64,000 nt of DNA from Portunus trituberculatus (GCF_017591435.1 NC_059278.1:10098312-10162311), one strand, 5' to 3'. Shown: positions 1-32,165, counted from the first letter of the stretch. Notes: generated by a model not told the origin, from the letters alone. Made by a program: numbers and translations.

Positions 1-105
1 GCAGCAGCAGTAGCAGCAGTAGTAGTAGTAGTAGTTGTTGTTGTTGTAGTAGTAGTAGTTGTAGTAGTAGTTGTTGTTGTAGTAGTAGTAGTAGTTAGTA
101 GTACC

Positions 106-190
<85 letters not shown>

Positions 191-194
191 ACAA
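1..194. repeat. Trinucleotide microsatellite (AGT/AGC/TTG)n
   Basis: This is a compound trinucleotide tract of AGC, AGT and TTG units. It contains an uninterrupted AGT run of about 75 bp near its end. It is cut by the window edge. No coding role is visible. Confidence 0.95.
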
Positions 195-1156
195 CAGCAG
201 CAGCAGGCAAGGTATCCTCGACAAACCAAATGCTCCAATCAGCTGCTCTTTCAAAAACATGCTCTCTTTTCTTGACTGAAAAAGCCAATTTGCAGTTTTA
301 TAGACCACTATCGACTTCTTTATAACACTCCTCATCCTCCTACTCCTCCTCCTCCTCCTCCTCCTCCTCCTCCTCCTGCTCCTCCTCTTCCTTCTACTCC
401 TCCTCCTGCTGCTGTTCCTCCAACTTTTATTTTCAAACATTTTCTCAAAATTAACGCGGCGCATCCTTCCTCTTAATTAAAGAAAGTAATTTGCTGATTT
501 TAAAGCCTTTAGTAGTTTTTTTTTTTTTCCGTCGTATATTCCATTGTTTACTATTTCTTCTCTTCATATTCCTCTTTCTCCTTGTGTTGTTCTTTCTTCC
601 CCTTGATCCTATCCCAACTTTTCTTATTTCATCGTCTTAGTTTCCCTGCCCCTCTCCTCCTTTTCCTGTTCCCGCTTCTTGTTCTAGTTTTATTCATCTT
701 CGTATTCCCACTTTTCCTCCTCCTTTCCTCCGGCTCCTATTCTCGTTCTTCTTTTTCCTCTTTTATTACTCCTGTTCCCGAAAGCAGAGGTCTATCAAAG
801 TTTTGTTTTCTTTATTCTTCATGTGTATTCATCCTTCAAGAAGGATACAAGAATCTCAACTTTGACCACTTTTCGGGTATTTTTGCTTGGCCAAAAGGAA
901 CTGACGTGATGGGGAGAGAAATTGTCTTGTTACTGATGATGAAAATAATGACGACAATGATAATAGCGGTGTTCAAGAGAAGAGAGACGAGGAGTGTGGC
1001 GAAGGGAATGGTGGGAATTGATCTATACGGTAAGGGAAAGAAGATTTAGTGACGCAGTGAAGGAAGGATGTGCTTGTAAAGGGCGTGAATGAGGAAGGAG
1101 TATCACGAGCACTGAAAAAAAAAAAAAATAGGTAAATAATCTACTATGAAGAATGT

Positions 1157-1160
<4 letters not shown>
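195..1160. other. Non-coding, pyrimidine-rich spacer
   Basis: I see no gene here. A (CTC)n tract lies at about 341-420 and T/C-rich sequence continues to about 770. A 155-codon open frame at 582-1049 is low-complexity pyrimidine sequence and shows no domain. Confidence 0.7.
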
Positions 1161-1998
<838 letters not shown>

Positions 1999-2024
1999 GT
2001 GTGTGTGTGTGTGTGTGTGTGTGT
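1999..2024. repeat. (GT)n flanking the 3' side of a SINE
   Basis: A 26-bp (GT)n tract directly abuts the 3' end of the minus-strand SINE at 2025-2318. On the SINE strand it reads (AC)n. Confidence 0.95.
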
Positions 2025-2316
2025 AATTCACTGTTTGATCTGCTACAGTCTCTGACGAGACAGCCAGACGTTACCCTACGGAACGAGCTCAGAGCTCATT
2101 ATTTCCGATCTTGGGATAGGTCTGAGACCAGGCACACACCACACACCGGGACAACAAGGTCACAACTCCTCGATTTACATTCCGTACCTACTCACTGCTA
2201 GGTGAACAGAGGCTACACGTGAAAGGAGACACACCTAAATATCTCCACCCGGCCGGGGAATCGAACCCCGGTCATCTGGCTTGTGAAGCCAGCGCTCTAA
2301 CCACTGAGCTACCGGG

Positions 2317-2318
<2 letters not shown>
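2025..2318 (-). mobile_element. tRNA-derived SINE (tRNA-Val-like head), copy 1
   Basis: Read on the minus strand, the element begins with a 73-nt tRNA-like head (2246-2318). The head has an A box, a 5-bp anticodon stem closing a 7-nt loop with anticodon CAC, and a perfect T arm with B box GGTTCGATTCC. A non-tRNA body of about 220 nt follows and ends in GTGAATTAC. The acceptor stem has a G-G mismatch at its end, which argues against a working tRNA gene. By eye it differs at only about six positions from the copy at 34033-34326. Both ends run straight into (GT)n on the plus strand. Confidence 0.88.

Positions 2319-2368
<50 letters not shown>
2319..2368. repeat. (GT)n flanking the 5' side of a SINE
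   Basis: A 50-bp (GT)n tract begins at the base next to the tRNA-like head of the minus-strand SINE. With the tract at 1999-2024 it makes the SINE look inserted inside one dinucleotide tract. Confidence 0.95.
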
Positions 2369-2371
<3 letters not shown>

Positions 2372-2497
2372 AGGAATATCGCATGCAAAATGACTGCAAC
2401 AAGACAAGCTTATGATTGGTTCACCTTGTGGAGCAAAGGGCCAATCAGCTGGTTCCATTCCTTCCTGAATAGACGACAACGACGATGATGACGACGA

Positions 2498-2609
2498 GGA
2501 GGAGGAGGAGGAGGAGGAGGAGGAGGAGGAGGAAAAGAAAAAGAAAAAGAAAAAGAAGAAGAAGAAGAAATAGAAGAAGAAGAAGAAGAAGAAGAAAAAA
2601 AAAAGAGAA
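2498..2609. repeat. Purine tract (GGA)n then (GAA)n
   Basis: A (GGA)n run passes into (GAA)n and poly-A-rich sequence. Reverse frames through it encode only S, L, F or P homopolymers and are not genes. Confidence 0.9.
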
Positions 2610-2758
2610 AAAAAAAGAAGAGGAAAAAAGAGCAATGTGAAGGTGGCAAATTGGTCCTTCTTCACACGTAGGAGGAAAATGAGGGGACGTGGAAAAAAGA
2701 AAAAAGATGAAAACCTGGACGTGAACACCGAAATAGAAAAATGAAAATCTTATTATTT

Positions 2759-2761
<3 letters not shown>

Positions 2762-2809
<48 letters not shown>
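2762..2809. repeat. (CA)n microsatellite
   Basis: A pure 48-bp CA tract. Sequence at 2810-2923 between it and the next GA tract shows no gene. Confidence 0.95.
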
Positions 2810-2810
<1 letters not shown>

Positions 2811-2921
2811 CTAACCATATTTATTTCTGTTGTGTATGTGCCCTCAATTTCAATTTCCGGTCCATTCATAAGAGGAGAGGGAGTGGGAGAGGGGAACACG
2901 AGGTAGAAGGAACAGTACGAT

Positions 2922-2923
<2 letters not shown>

Positions 2924-2993
<70 letters not shown>
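2924..2993. repeat. (GA)n microsatellite
   Basis: A pure GA tract of about 70 bp. Confidence 0.95.
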
Positions 2994-2997
<4 letters not shown>

Positions 2998-3586
2998 GCG
3001 AGGAAAAAAGGAAGAGAACAGGGTGTAATACAAGAGAAAGAGGACGGAGAAAAGAAGGGCAGATGGTAAGGTATTTTCATCACAACACGCAATTTTACAA
3101 AAAATAAAAATCAACATAATATGAGGACGTACAGCGCTGGACTTGTGATAAAACGTTAGCTAATCACCGTGTACCATAGAGAGTGACGTAGAAAAGGACC
3201 CAAATATCAGCTGACTGTTGTTTACAATTATAAAAAGACAAAAAAACTATGATAATGACATTGGAAGCAAAAGAAAATAATAATGATAATAAAAGACGTC
3301 TACAAAAAATAGGCCTAGTAATAACAGTAAGATAATGTCTATATTGGAACAAGCCTAACTTCGTCCTCGGGGTGTTGACAGCAGCACTCCGCGCTGTGCC
3401 ACTTCAACCCCTGAGTGACTTGATCTGACCATGGCCAGCAGAGAGCGATCAGGAAGATTCGCCTGTCAAGGACATTGGGACAACATTGTCCCACGGCCTA
3501 TATACGTTGCCAAATGTAGTGGAAGATATTCTGCGTCGTTATTCCATCAGAGCAGTTGTGTATAATAACTTATAATGTTGTAGTAA

Positions 3587-3653
<67 letters not shown>

Positions 3654-3825
3654 CATATGCCTATCGATTGTGAACGTTTTATTTCCTATTTTTTATGTAA
3701 AAGGAAACAACTGACCAAGGTCAACAAAAACAAATTTAAAAAGGCCTATTTAGTAACCAGTCCCCATAGAGGACAGAAATGTGGGACAGGAAATCATAAC
3801 TGGTTATTCCTCTATTGCCAGCAAG
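2994..3825. other. Non-coding spacer with (GA)n at 3591-3651
   Basis: No gene, RNA gene or transposon end is recognised. A 61-bp (GA)n tract lies at 3591-3651. The last eight bases (3818-3825, CCAGCAAG) are the left target duplication of the next element. Confidence 0.6.
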
Positions 3826-4455
3826 CAGACATGAGCATGATTATGATTACTAATCAAAGAATCATAATCCATGGCTGTGATTACGTAATCATAATCAAAT
3901 TATAATAAAAAAAACTAAATTTGTGTAATCATATTCAAATCATAATCAAAATTTTCTTATAATAATCACTGATTAAAATATGATTATTGTGATTATTGAT
4001 CTATATTCCATGAAACACTTTACTTTCAAGTCAAAGTATGTTTTGAAAGCATTGGCACCGTCTCATGTCTTTACTTGAATGCTCCTCTACCATGATATAT
4101 GGAAGGTGGGGCAAAGTGGACCACTGAATTTCCCACCAAAACCAATGACACGAAATTTCAAACACCAGCTGCATTATCTTTCGGTAACATAACAAAAATC
4201 GCTCATGAGCTTTGGTACTGAAAGAAAACTTTATCTTAACTGAAGGAATCTAAACTGAGACTTCTGTAATGCTTGAAATTTGGATACCTTTGTAGTTATA
4301 TTAAGTTTTTGTTGTGATAATTTCTAAAGAACAATGGTAATATTGCTAATATAAGCAAGGCTGGTGTGAGAAATGAGAATGCCTACCCACAGGGTTACAT
4401 AATATTATTTAAGCATGTTGTTTGAGTGCCAATCGTGGAACTGGCTACAACTGTG

Positions 4456-5060
4456 TGTATTTACCTAGTTTTTTTTACCTAGACCTAGTTGTGAGATACA
4501 GGAAAAGAGCCACACTAGGCTCGTGCTGTTCTACCTCCTGATCCGTTTCTATCAAAATTTTGCTTAAATTTATACATTTATACATTTATACACCGTTTCA
4601 CCATCCAGTTTGTTCCATGTTGTTATACATCCGTGAGGAAATCCGTATTTCTTTATGTCTTTTCTGCAATTGATCACTCATTTTCAGTTTCCTTCCATGT
4701 CCTCTGGTGCTCCTTCTATCAAGTTTGATGAGATCATCTCTGTCCAGCTTCTCTATCCCTTCCAATATCCTATATAGTGCTATCATATCACCTCTCTCTC
4801 TCCTTTCCACCAACCTCTCTTTATAACTATATTCACTTAAATGTGTAGTTATTTTTGTTGGAGCTTTCTGGATTCTTTCCAGCTTCCTGATATTTTTTTT
4901 TACATTTCATGACCACACTAATGCTGCATACTCCAAACACAGACGTATCATTGTTGTTATCAACTTTATGGTCATATCTTCACCGATGTATGTAAATGCT
5001 GCTCTTTTCATCTAGCACTCTTTCCAAACTTCATCATTAGTTAGTATGCGATTTAAAAAG
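4456..5060 (-). mobile_element. CR1-type LINE, 3' fragment
   Basis: On the minus strand this encodes the C-terminal end of a CR1-type reverse transcriptase. Sequence resembling MIRLCLEYAALVW, then KNIRKLERIQKAPTK, then RRERGDMIALYRILEG can be followed through several frames. The same order occurs in the better copy at 34345-36785. The 3' end carries the family's terminal repeat (AACTAGGTAAATAC-like), which reads TATTTACCTAG on the plus strand. It is 5'-truncated and frameshifted. Confidence 0.8.
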
Positions 5061-5149
5061 TTTTATATGCTACTGTGCTCAGATATGTAAAAGTAACTAA
5101 CTGATAAAATCTATTTTGTAGGCATTGTACCGTACTTAATCAGTGATTT

Positions 5150-5150
<1 letters not shown>

Positions 5151-5214
<64 letters not shown>
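5151..5214. repeat. (TA)n microsatellite
   Basis: A pure TA tract of about 64 bp inside the hAT-like element, between the LINE fragment and the right subterminal repeats. Confidence 0.95.
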
Positions 5215-5215
<1 letters not shown>

Positions 5216-5432
5216 CCACAGAAAAATGTGATCATAATCATAATCTAATCATAATCATGCACAAAAGAAAAAAAAATCATTATAAAAAACAGCAAATCTC
5301 AAGTAATCATAATCCAATCATAATCAGAAAAACGAAAAAAAAGTCATCATAATTTAATCACAACCAAAAAAATATTCCAGACCATAATCCAAATCAAATC
5401 CTAATAATTTTTCATAACTATGCTCATGTCTG

Positions 5433-6354
5433 CCAGCAAATGACCACTCACTTCTAACCTAGTCAACCGTACTGCACTTACTTATATAATGGAAGCGTCC
5501 GTGCTTCCTTTAGATACTCTATGATATAATAATGAGTCACTGTACCTTAAGATGTAGAATTCCCAGCATTTCCTATCGTGTTCACAATGGGCGCCATATT
5601 ACCTTGTTGGACCACTGCACCGCATATCCACTACCGTACATTACAAGAGATACATCACACTTGTTTTTGAGGATGCCTTTATGATTTCTACATTATTGCA
5701 GAAAGAACACTTGCGAATCCGTCTTTTCATCACTGTTGTTGTTGTTGTTGTTGTTGTTTTAATAGCCATGGTGAGAGATCAAGTAACCGCATCCTACCGT
5801 ACACACGTGACACTTATTAACTATCGTCTACTGAGTACTTACATACTATATCTATATACATGAAAATTCATTTTTATAACATAATATCAAACAAAACATT
5901 AAATTTATTTTCCATTTCCATTTTTTTTTTTTCTCTTTCTCTTTTTTATTTAAGATTTATCTGGCTGGTCATTCTATTTATTTTCACACTATACCTACCT
6001 AGACTATCTTTCTATATCCTTGTATAACATTACACTGTTCATCATGAACAACAATTTTTAACGTAATTTTGTATTAAAGATTTTTTTTATTTGAATTCAT
6101 AGCGCAAATTGTTTACTATTGGCATTACAAAAGGTAAATAATGTTAGGCTCGTAGTCGTTCAATTAAACGCCGCTGCTACAAACAACATTCCAAAGTGGG
6201 AAATCTTACTGTCACAGGAGCGCCCACTGAAAAAAAAAACTCTCACGCTTCTCACACAGTAACCCTTCCATGTATAAAATCTTGCATATAGATGTTAATG
6301 TTTGTTATTAAATTTATGCACGCGTTGAAAATATCATCAGAACTCTAGATAAGG
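5433..6354 (+). promoter_or_regulatory. Upstream region of TTC21B (5' UTR/promoter unresolved)
   Basis: These 900 bp lie between the hAT-like element and the first coding exon, so they should hold the 5' UTR and promoter of TTC21B. I see a (GTT)n tract at 5727-5758 and AT-rich sequence. No TATA box, CpG cluster or convincing RFX X-box is visible. The transcription start cannot be placed. Confidence 0.35.
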
Positions 6355-26060
<19,706 letters not shown>

Positions 26061-26209
26061 GCTCCCCACACTGAGAGAGACCCACACTGAGAGAGACACA
26101 CTGCACTACATTGTATTATTTGAGTATCTGCATTCATACTGTTCATATTTGGAGGCTTAGTTGCGACCAATGTGAGTTACCTGTGTCGGCAGTACTTTTC
26201 AAAGGCTAC

Positions 26210-26249
<40 letters not shown>

Positions 26250-27172
26250 CAAGTGGAAAGGTATGCAAGGATTCCTTCAGTTGCAAATAGAGAAGGGAAA
26301 ACTTGACTTGGCCATTGCCTTCATATTGTAAAAAAAATAAATAAATAAATAAAAAAAAAAAAAAAAAAAGCACTATGACTGGTATACAAGCACTGATGTG
26401 TATTCACTGTCTCAAGCTAAGCAAAATGGATTTAACAGCACCACAATACTAGTCATTATTACCATAATGCAAGTCATTTGTTCTAGTCAGTTTTATATCT
26501 GTAATGTTCTAATAAGTGGAAAATTATAAAGCAAAATCTTTAGCACCTAAGAATGCACCTTGTTTTGTATAATTATCCTGCTTCTATATTTATAGATACA
26601 ATTATTCTCAAGTTTTTATTGTCTTTTTAATGTCATGATTCTTTATGACTTCAAATCACTTTTCTTTTAACACCTACAGAGGAATATTCTAATTTATTAC
26701 TGTAAGATTTTTAAAGATCACCTCACACCATACTAATGGGTGGGTAAGCTTCTCCCAGCCAGAATGTATAGTGCTCCACAAAATTTATGTTGTGCTTTAA
26801 GGTCTTTTTCACTGTCTTGATAGATGTGTATTAGATACAAATGAGAGAATGATATGTTACAAAACAATATGTATCTTGTAATTAGGATAAGCCAATTACA
26901 AGATGGAAAAAATTGAATTCTGGATTTTAATTTTGTATTAAAGTTTTGTACATTATTTTATACAGATTACAGGCACACAAAATGCATATCTGTAATTGAC
27001 TACCAATAAATAACCAAAATAAATAAGCATTACTCTTAAACAATAAGACTGTTTCCTTAGTGGAGATGTCAGACTGTTAGATATACATATACAAAGATCT
27101 CTGACATTACACAACCCTCTTGTTCATAGAATAGCCACATGACTGCTTGGCCTCCAGTGTGACGATACTGTA
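26061..27172 (+). other. TTC21B 3' UTR and downstream region
   Basis: This non-coding stretch follows the stop codon. It contains a T run (26216-26246), an AATAAATAAA/poly(A) patch (26335-26369), and overlapping AATAAA signals at 27005-27025 that could serve as the distal polyadenylation signal. No other gene is seen. Confidence 0.6.
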
Positions 27173-27175
27173 TTA

Positions 27176-27723
27176 AGGCAGGTTAACATGTGTCAATATG
27201 CCACTGAAATTGCAAATTGGTAGAGTTTCCAACTGAATATCAGTGCCTAGCAACTGGAAAAACTAGTCACAAAACAAGACCAACATGTTGATTTGCAACT
27301 TTGTTTATGCTGTGACATCACAGAGAAAGGTTTGAAAATGTGGTGTCCAGATGTAGAGAAGATATTGCAGTTGGTGAGGGAAAAAGAGCACATCTGGAAC
27401 CCTGAAAATTAATTATACAACAAAAAAAAGCTTACATAAATCGACATTCGATGAGATACCTGCCACTCTCCAAGAACTTTTCCCCTCTATACAGGGTGTT
27501 GTTGGAGGAGAGGATTGAATACTTGTGAGAATTTAATTTGATCGCAATCATCATCCTGATCGCAATCATCATCCAGAGGAAGACATCTTGAGTAGTTGTT
27601 AGTTTACATTCACTTCCTCCCAATACTTTCTAGTCATGTATGAACATGCTCCAACTAGAAGGGCTCAGTCGATACTTCTAGCAACTTGCAATTTCAGTTG
27701 AAAATTGACGTGTGAACCCGCCT
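27176..27723. mobile_element. PIF/Harbinger-type MITE between convergent genes
   Basis: This 548-bp element is flanked by the trinucleotide TTA (27173-27175 and 27724-27726), the usual PIF/Harbinger target duplication. The left end starts AGGCAGGTTAACATGTGTCA and the reverse complement of the right end starts AGGCGGGTTCACACGTCAAT. Similarity continues for about 60 bp (ACTGAAATTGCAA.TTG.TAGA shared). The interior has a tandem 18-bp repeat (GATCGCAATCATCATCC, twice, near 27540-27576) and no transposase. Confidence 0.85.
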
Positions 27724-27726
27724 TTA

Positions 27727-28320
27727 CAGTCTGAAGTACACACATACATGACCATGCACTTCAGACACACAAAACAAGCTTACTGGTGAACTCCAAATAA
27801 GTCATGCCTGATTGCTTCTTTGTAGAAAGGAAAGGACAGACTGATCAGTAAACAGTTGGGTTATTTGATCATATATGGTATTAGAACCAATGGGTGAAAT
27901 GTGAAAAAGGAAGAGGAAGTATGTTGTCATCTTTTCTTATTTTTGTTAGTTAATCAGTCAATTCAGTGACAAGGTTCTGTTGTGCACTCTTATGAACAGT
28001 AGATACATTAGTTCTTGAAAATCTACACAGTGCATAATGACTGGAAGGAATAAGAATGAGGCATAAAAAATAAAAGGAAACTTTCATCAAATCAGTCTCA
28101 CTGTATATACAGAATGGCAGTCATATTCTCAGGACAGATCTAAATTCAGATTCCCCTACTGTGGAAGCTCTTCAGTCTTCTAGAGGGCAATTAAGCAGAC
28201 TTGCCACAGATGTTATCAAAGGTCTCATTGTAATGCTCTCTGAACTTGAGCTCTAAATTCTCTGGGGATGAGATAAAAACTTGAAAACTCACAAGAGCAA
28301 GGTTGAAAACATCAAATGGT
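27727..28320 (-). other. Presumed 3' UTR of the zinc-finger gene
   Basis: No gene or repeat is recognised. The stretch lies directly downstream of the minus-strand zinc-finger stop codon. No canonical AATAAA on the minus strand was found, so the cleavage site is unknown. Confidence 0.4.
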
Positions 28321-29694
28321 TTATCTCAGTACCATAATTTCAAAGTCAAAGCCCTCTTGTGATTGACGAGAAGGACACGCCAAGTCCCACAGCTGGCGAA
28401 AGATAGGCACTTGTTCTGCAGGTGTCACGAGTTCAATCACTCTCTCATAAGGCAACAAAAGTGCAGCCGCAGCCTTGATAGTTGCATCCTCCTCCTTAGC
28501 TACACGTGCACGCACCATTTCAAAAACCTTGGACCAGTCCTCACTGGTGGCAGGCAGCACTACCTGTACTGTGCCTCCAGTTTCTTCAATTACCACTTCC
28601 TCCTCTTCCTTCTGACATGTTTGTTGTTCCTGCATTTGGTCATCACTTGTGCTTATCCCTTCCTCCTCCTCCTTGAAGGTAACCTGACTTCCTCGGTCAT
28701 TTGGGAAGATATGAAGGCTGTCCAACGGAGTGACAACAGGCCCAGCCAGCTCTTCAGGGCCCATGTCAAACTGGCCATCAAGGACCATCTCAACCTCTGA
28801 GGAGAAAAGTTCATCTGACTCCATAAGGTTGTGGTCTACTTGTACTGAAGGGTCATCTGCCCTGTCATTGACAATAATGTTCTCCAGCTTTCCAGCAAAT
28901 TCTACTATCCTTGTATTCCTAGCTATTCGAGACTCTCTCCCAGCAAGACGGGCCAACCTTTCCAGCTTTTGGCGATGAAGGAGTTTCTCATTGCCTTTTA
29001 GATCTTGAAATTGTTTGTCTCTGTTCCGTTTGTTGCGCTGGAGCACATGTTCTAGAACCTCCTCTTGATCTTCTAAATGGCTATTCTTTGGGTGTGAATG
29101 CTCATGATAGTACACTACTGATATCTTCCCTGTATAATCACAAGTCTCTTTACTAAATTGCTGATAAACTTTTAGTCGGGCATAGCACAGGCATGGCGGG
29201 ATCTTGTGGACCCAGTTATGCCTATCAGAATATTCTCTGTTGGCATTCTTCCGTGCTGCAGCCGTCCGCAGGTGGTGAAACCTATGACAAACAAGTAACT
29301 TTTCTGAGCGGTGAGGTTTGCGGCGTTTCACGTCACATGTGAACCTCACCTTGTGCTTCTCCTCCTCAGTAATGAGCCAATCTGTGAAAGACTTCTCATC
29401 CTCAAATTTTAAGTTCTTGCATGCCATGGAATACTTATGAGCAATTTGCCAATGTCTCTGCAATTCAGTCAACTTAAAGAATGTGGAATCACATTGTTTA
29501 AAATGACAAGAAAACATTCTTGGTAATTTGAATTTCTTAGTCTTACATTCTTTATTTCTAACATGAGTCTGATACCCTAATTCAGATAGAAAGTGACGTT
29601 TACATAAGCTACACTTATATTCAAATTTTCTTTTCTTAACATTTACACTTATTCCAGTTTTCCTCTTTCTCCCCAAGGTGACTACTTCCCAATC

Positions 29695-29726
<32 letters not shown>

Positions 29727-30921
29727 AACTTCTGTCATGCAGATCCCCCACATCATCTTGGGTCATGTTATTATTTTTAGTGTCCATGGGTTCATGTTTG
29801 ATCTGCATACTCTCACTATCAAGTGATGAATGCTTCTCAGAGATGTGGGTACTCAATGAGTCCTGAGTCATGAGACACTTCTGGCAAACAGAACACTGCC
29901 ACTTTCTGCTAACTCTCCCTTTGTCACCACTGGTCACAATGAAATAGGTTTCCTCCTCTCTTGCAACATCTATAGGGCTGCTTTCCTCCCCCTCGGTTGC
30001 CTCCAAAACAGTTCCATCCTCGGTTACATAAAGAACCGACTCACACTTGATCCCAGAGGCAGCATCCAGACCCTGGTATTCCTCCACAGTGATGCTGGCT
30101 GATCCTTCTTTCCTGTTGTTCTCTTTAGGTGAAGAATAATCATCTTCATCATATGAAAAGTATTCTAAAGATTCTTCTGGCACTTTTGCTGGAGTTATGA
30201 GGAGTGAGAGATCTTGGAGTCCTTCTGTTTTCCCCACATGTGGTTTCATGGTGACAGTCACAAGGGGTGGCTGAACTGATCGGGGACTGATTTCTGTGGG
30301 CATCTTAGTAGCTGGTGCTTGCTGTGAGGAAATAGGGTTACTATCTGCAACATTATGGCACTCTTTTCCATGGTGCCTCTGCATGTGCCTTGTCAGTTGG
30401 TTTTCACTCTTAAATATTGCTCCGCAGTCCTCTGCAGGACACTCTGGTAACACTGCCACACATTCATCAGTTTTAGGAATATTATTATTCTCAAGATGAA
30501 TGGAAGTGAGCTCTGGGAGGTTCTGAAGCTTTTTCTCACAAAATGCTAGGTGGATAGCTGCCCCTCGACGGTCTTTACATTTCTGCCCACAGTACTGGCA
30601 GACTACTGGCTGCTTCTTGGGCACAGCCTCATCCCCACTGACACACTGGTGTTCCCTCAAACTTGCTGGTGTAGCAAATAAAGTTTCACAACTGGAGCAA
30701 GAGAGTGGCTGTCTGGAAGTTAGGCTAAAGCTGGGTTCTTCCTCCTGATCACTCACAGTGACTACTTCTGGAACATGTGCCTCAAGCGTCACTTTCCTGA
30801 TGGCATCTATCACCCTGGAGCGTCTAGACCTCTGCCTGGCAATACTGTGTGCCTCACTGAAATGCTCCACTAGCTGCAGACGGGATGGGAACACTAGATG
30901 GCAAAGGGCACACCTTGCCAT
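28321..30921 (-). CDS. Multi-C2H2 zinc-finger protein with FAR1/GCM1-like module
   Basis: This is a likely nuclear DNA-binding protein of about 866 residues, counting from the first ATG (30921-30919). The frame stays open upstream to a likely splice acceptor (ATTGCAG, exon from 30945), so a few more residues could come from an upstream exon. Zinc fingers lie at about residues 4-25, 74-93, 108-128, 161-184, 343-364, 437-459 and 472-495; several end in Cys instead of His. Residues about 498-613 form a Cys..Cys..Cys..HxH module (FTCD, LLVCH, PPCLC, YYHEHSH), which resembles FAR1/WRKY-GCM1-type domains of transposase origin. An Asp run at about 400-408 is encoded by (ATC)n. IKHEPMD fits a sumoylation motif. 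The C-terminal part is acidic with a basic helix-like stretch before it. No orthologue name is assigned. Confidence 0.93.
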
Positions 30922-31022
30922 GCTGGAGCCACCTCCACGCTGACTCTGCAATCACCATGAGTATCAGATTAGTATGTGAGATCTATTAATGAGAAGATAA
31001 GTTCTCTCTAAAATTAGCTTAA

Positions 31023-32165
31023 CACATTAACCGCCATATGTACCACCGATGGTACATTTCATATTTTCATTAACCGCCACATGTACCACCAGTGGTACAT
31101 TAATGAGTTTTTCTCTTCCTTTTTAACTAATATTTCTAACAAAATAATAGATAAAATGCAAACACAAATATTTTATGTGATGATTTATTTATTAATTTCT
31201 TCAAAACTATAGCATTGAAAGATATCATGCATAGGAAAAACTAAAATCTTTGCCTTAAAATAAAAAAAACTACTTTTTACTTATAAACACAATGTCCTTT
31301 GAATTTCATTTACATTTCCTTACATTGTGTAGCAGAAAAATAGCAGATTAAAATGTATCAAACAGTATTGTTCAATCACCAAAGTACAAAAATGAAAAAA
31401 TTAAACTTTGATCAAATAAAATCTATCATCATTTGCCATATGAAAGCAAAGTGTTATTAGTACCTATCAGTTTCCTCAACTATCAAATCAACAACCTCAT
31501 CAGTAGAAAAAAACTTGTAAACATCAATGGGTTGAGTATCTGTGTCAGATATATCTGCTAGCTTGCTGAGCATACAAATTTTGGTGTGCCTGCAGTGATG
31601 TTTTGTCATGCTGTGTGATTAGAAGTGGCAGGTTGTTCATTCATGATTGCATCATTTGATGAAACACTTGCTGTATCATCATCTGAGTTACTTATTCTGC
31701 TTGAATCAGATTCATCACATGATTCCATTTCCTGTGATGATGGTTAATAGCTTTTTCCCCGTCACACTCATTGGAAGATGACCAGATTTTGTCATGTCCA
31801 TAAAACTGATGAGCCTCCATTGAATGGTTCTTTTATGAAGCAAAAAACTTAAAATTTATGGCACTGAACCACATTTAGTCTAATAACTAAAATATTCAAC
31901 ATGAACGGTATTTGTATTGCCATTTGAGCCACGGGTGCATCATACAATTTTATGACCACCAGTGGCTCATGTAGTGCTGCTGAAGTGCTAAGACTAATGT
32001 ATCGCCATGTAACATGACTTCAACAGCTCCAAGAGAATCTATTTGAGGACCTAAATGAGTCCCCACCTTTTCGCTCTGCTGCTGCCACACCACTGACTGT
32101 TATTGTGTGGTAAACATCATGGCGCTACCAGGGAGTTCCAGAACAGGCTTATGGCGGTTAACACG
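31023..32165 (-). mobile_element. piggyBac relic with transposase N-terminal fragment
   Basis: The element is flanked by TTAA (31019-31022 and 32166-32169). The left end reads CACATTAACCGCCATA and the reverse complement of the right end CGTGTTAACCGCCATA. On the minus strand near 31555-31460 a frame encodes DTQPIDVYKFFSTDEVVDLI followed by VEETDRY. This matches the start of the piggyBac DDE domain (..FF..d.iv..I..ETNRY). The catalytic region is missing and the ends are inexact, so it is immobile by itself. It lies in the presumed first intron of the zinc-finger gene. Confidence 0.83.

Larger units (their letters stand above)
3826..5432. mobile_element. Non-autonomous hAT-like element with nested LINE
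   Basis: The ends are inverted repeats. The left starts CAGACATGAGCATGATTATG and the reverse complement of the right starts CAGACATGAGCATAGTTATG. They are flanked by CCAGCAAG (3818-3825) and CCAGCAAA (5433-5440), a 7/8 match to the 8-bp duplication typical of hAT transposons. About 165 bp at the left end and 220 bp at the right end are packed with ATAATCA/TGATTAT motifs in both orientations, like hAT subterminal transposase-binding repeats. No transposase frame remains. A CR1 fragment (4456-5060) and a (TA)n tract (5151-5214) lie inside. The family call rests on ends and duplication length only. Confidence 0.82.

Noticed and set aside
28363..30943. Plus-strand frames opposite the zinc-finger gene
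   Set aside because: They are antisense shadows of a long, domain-bearing minus-strand frame.
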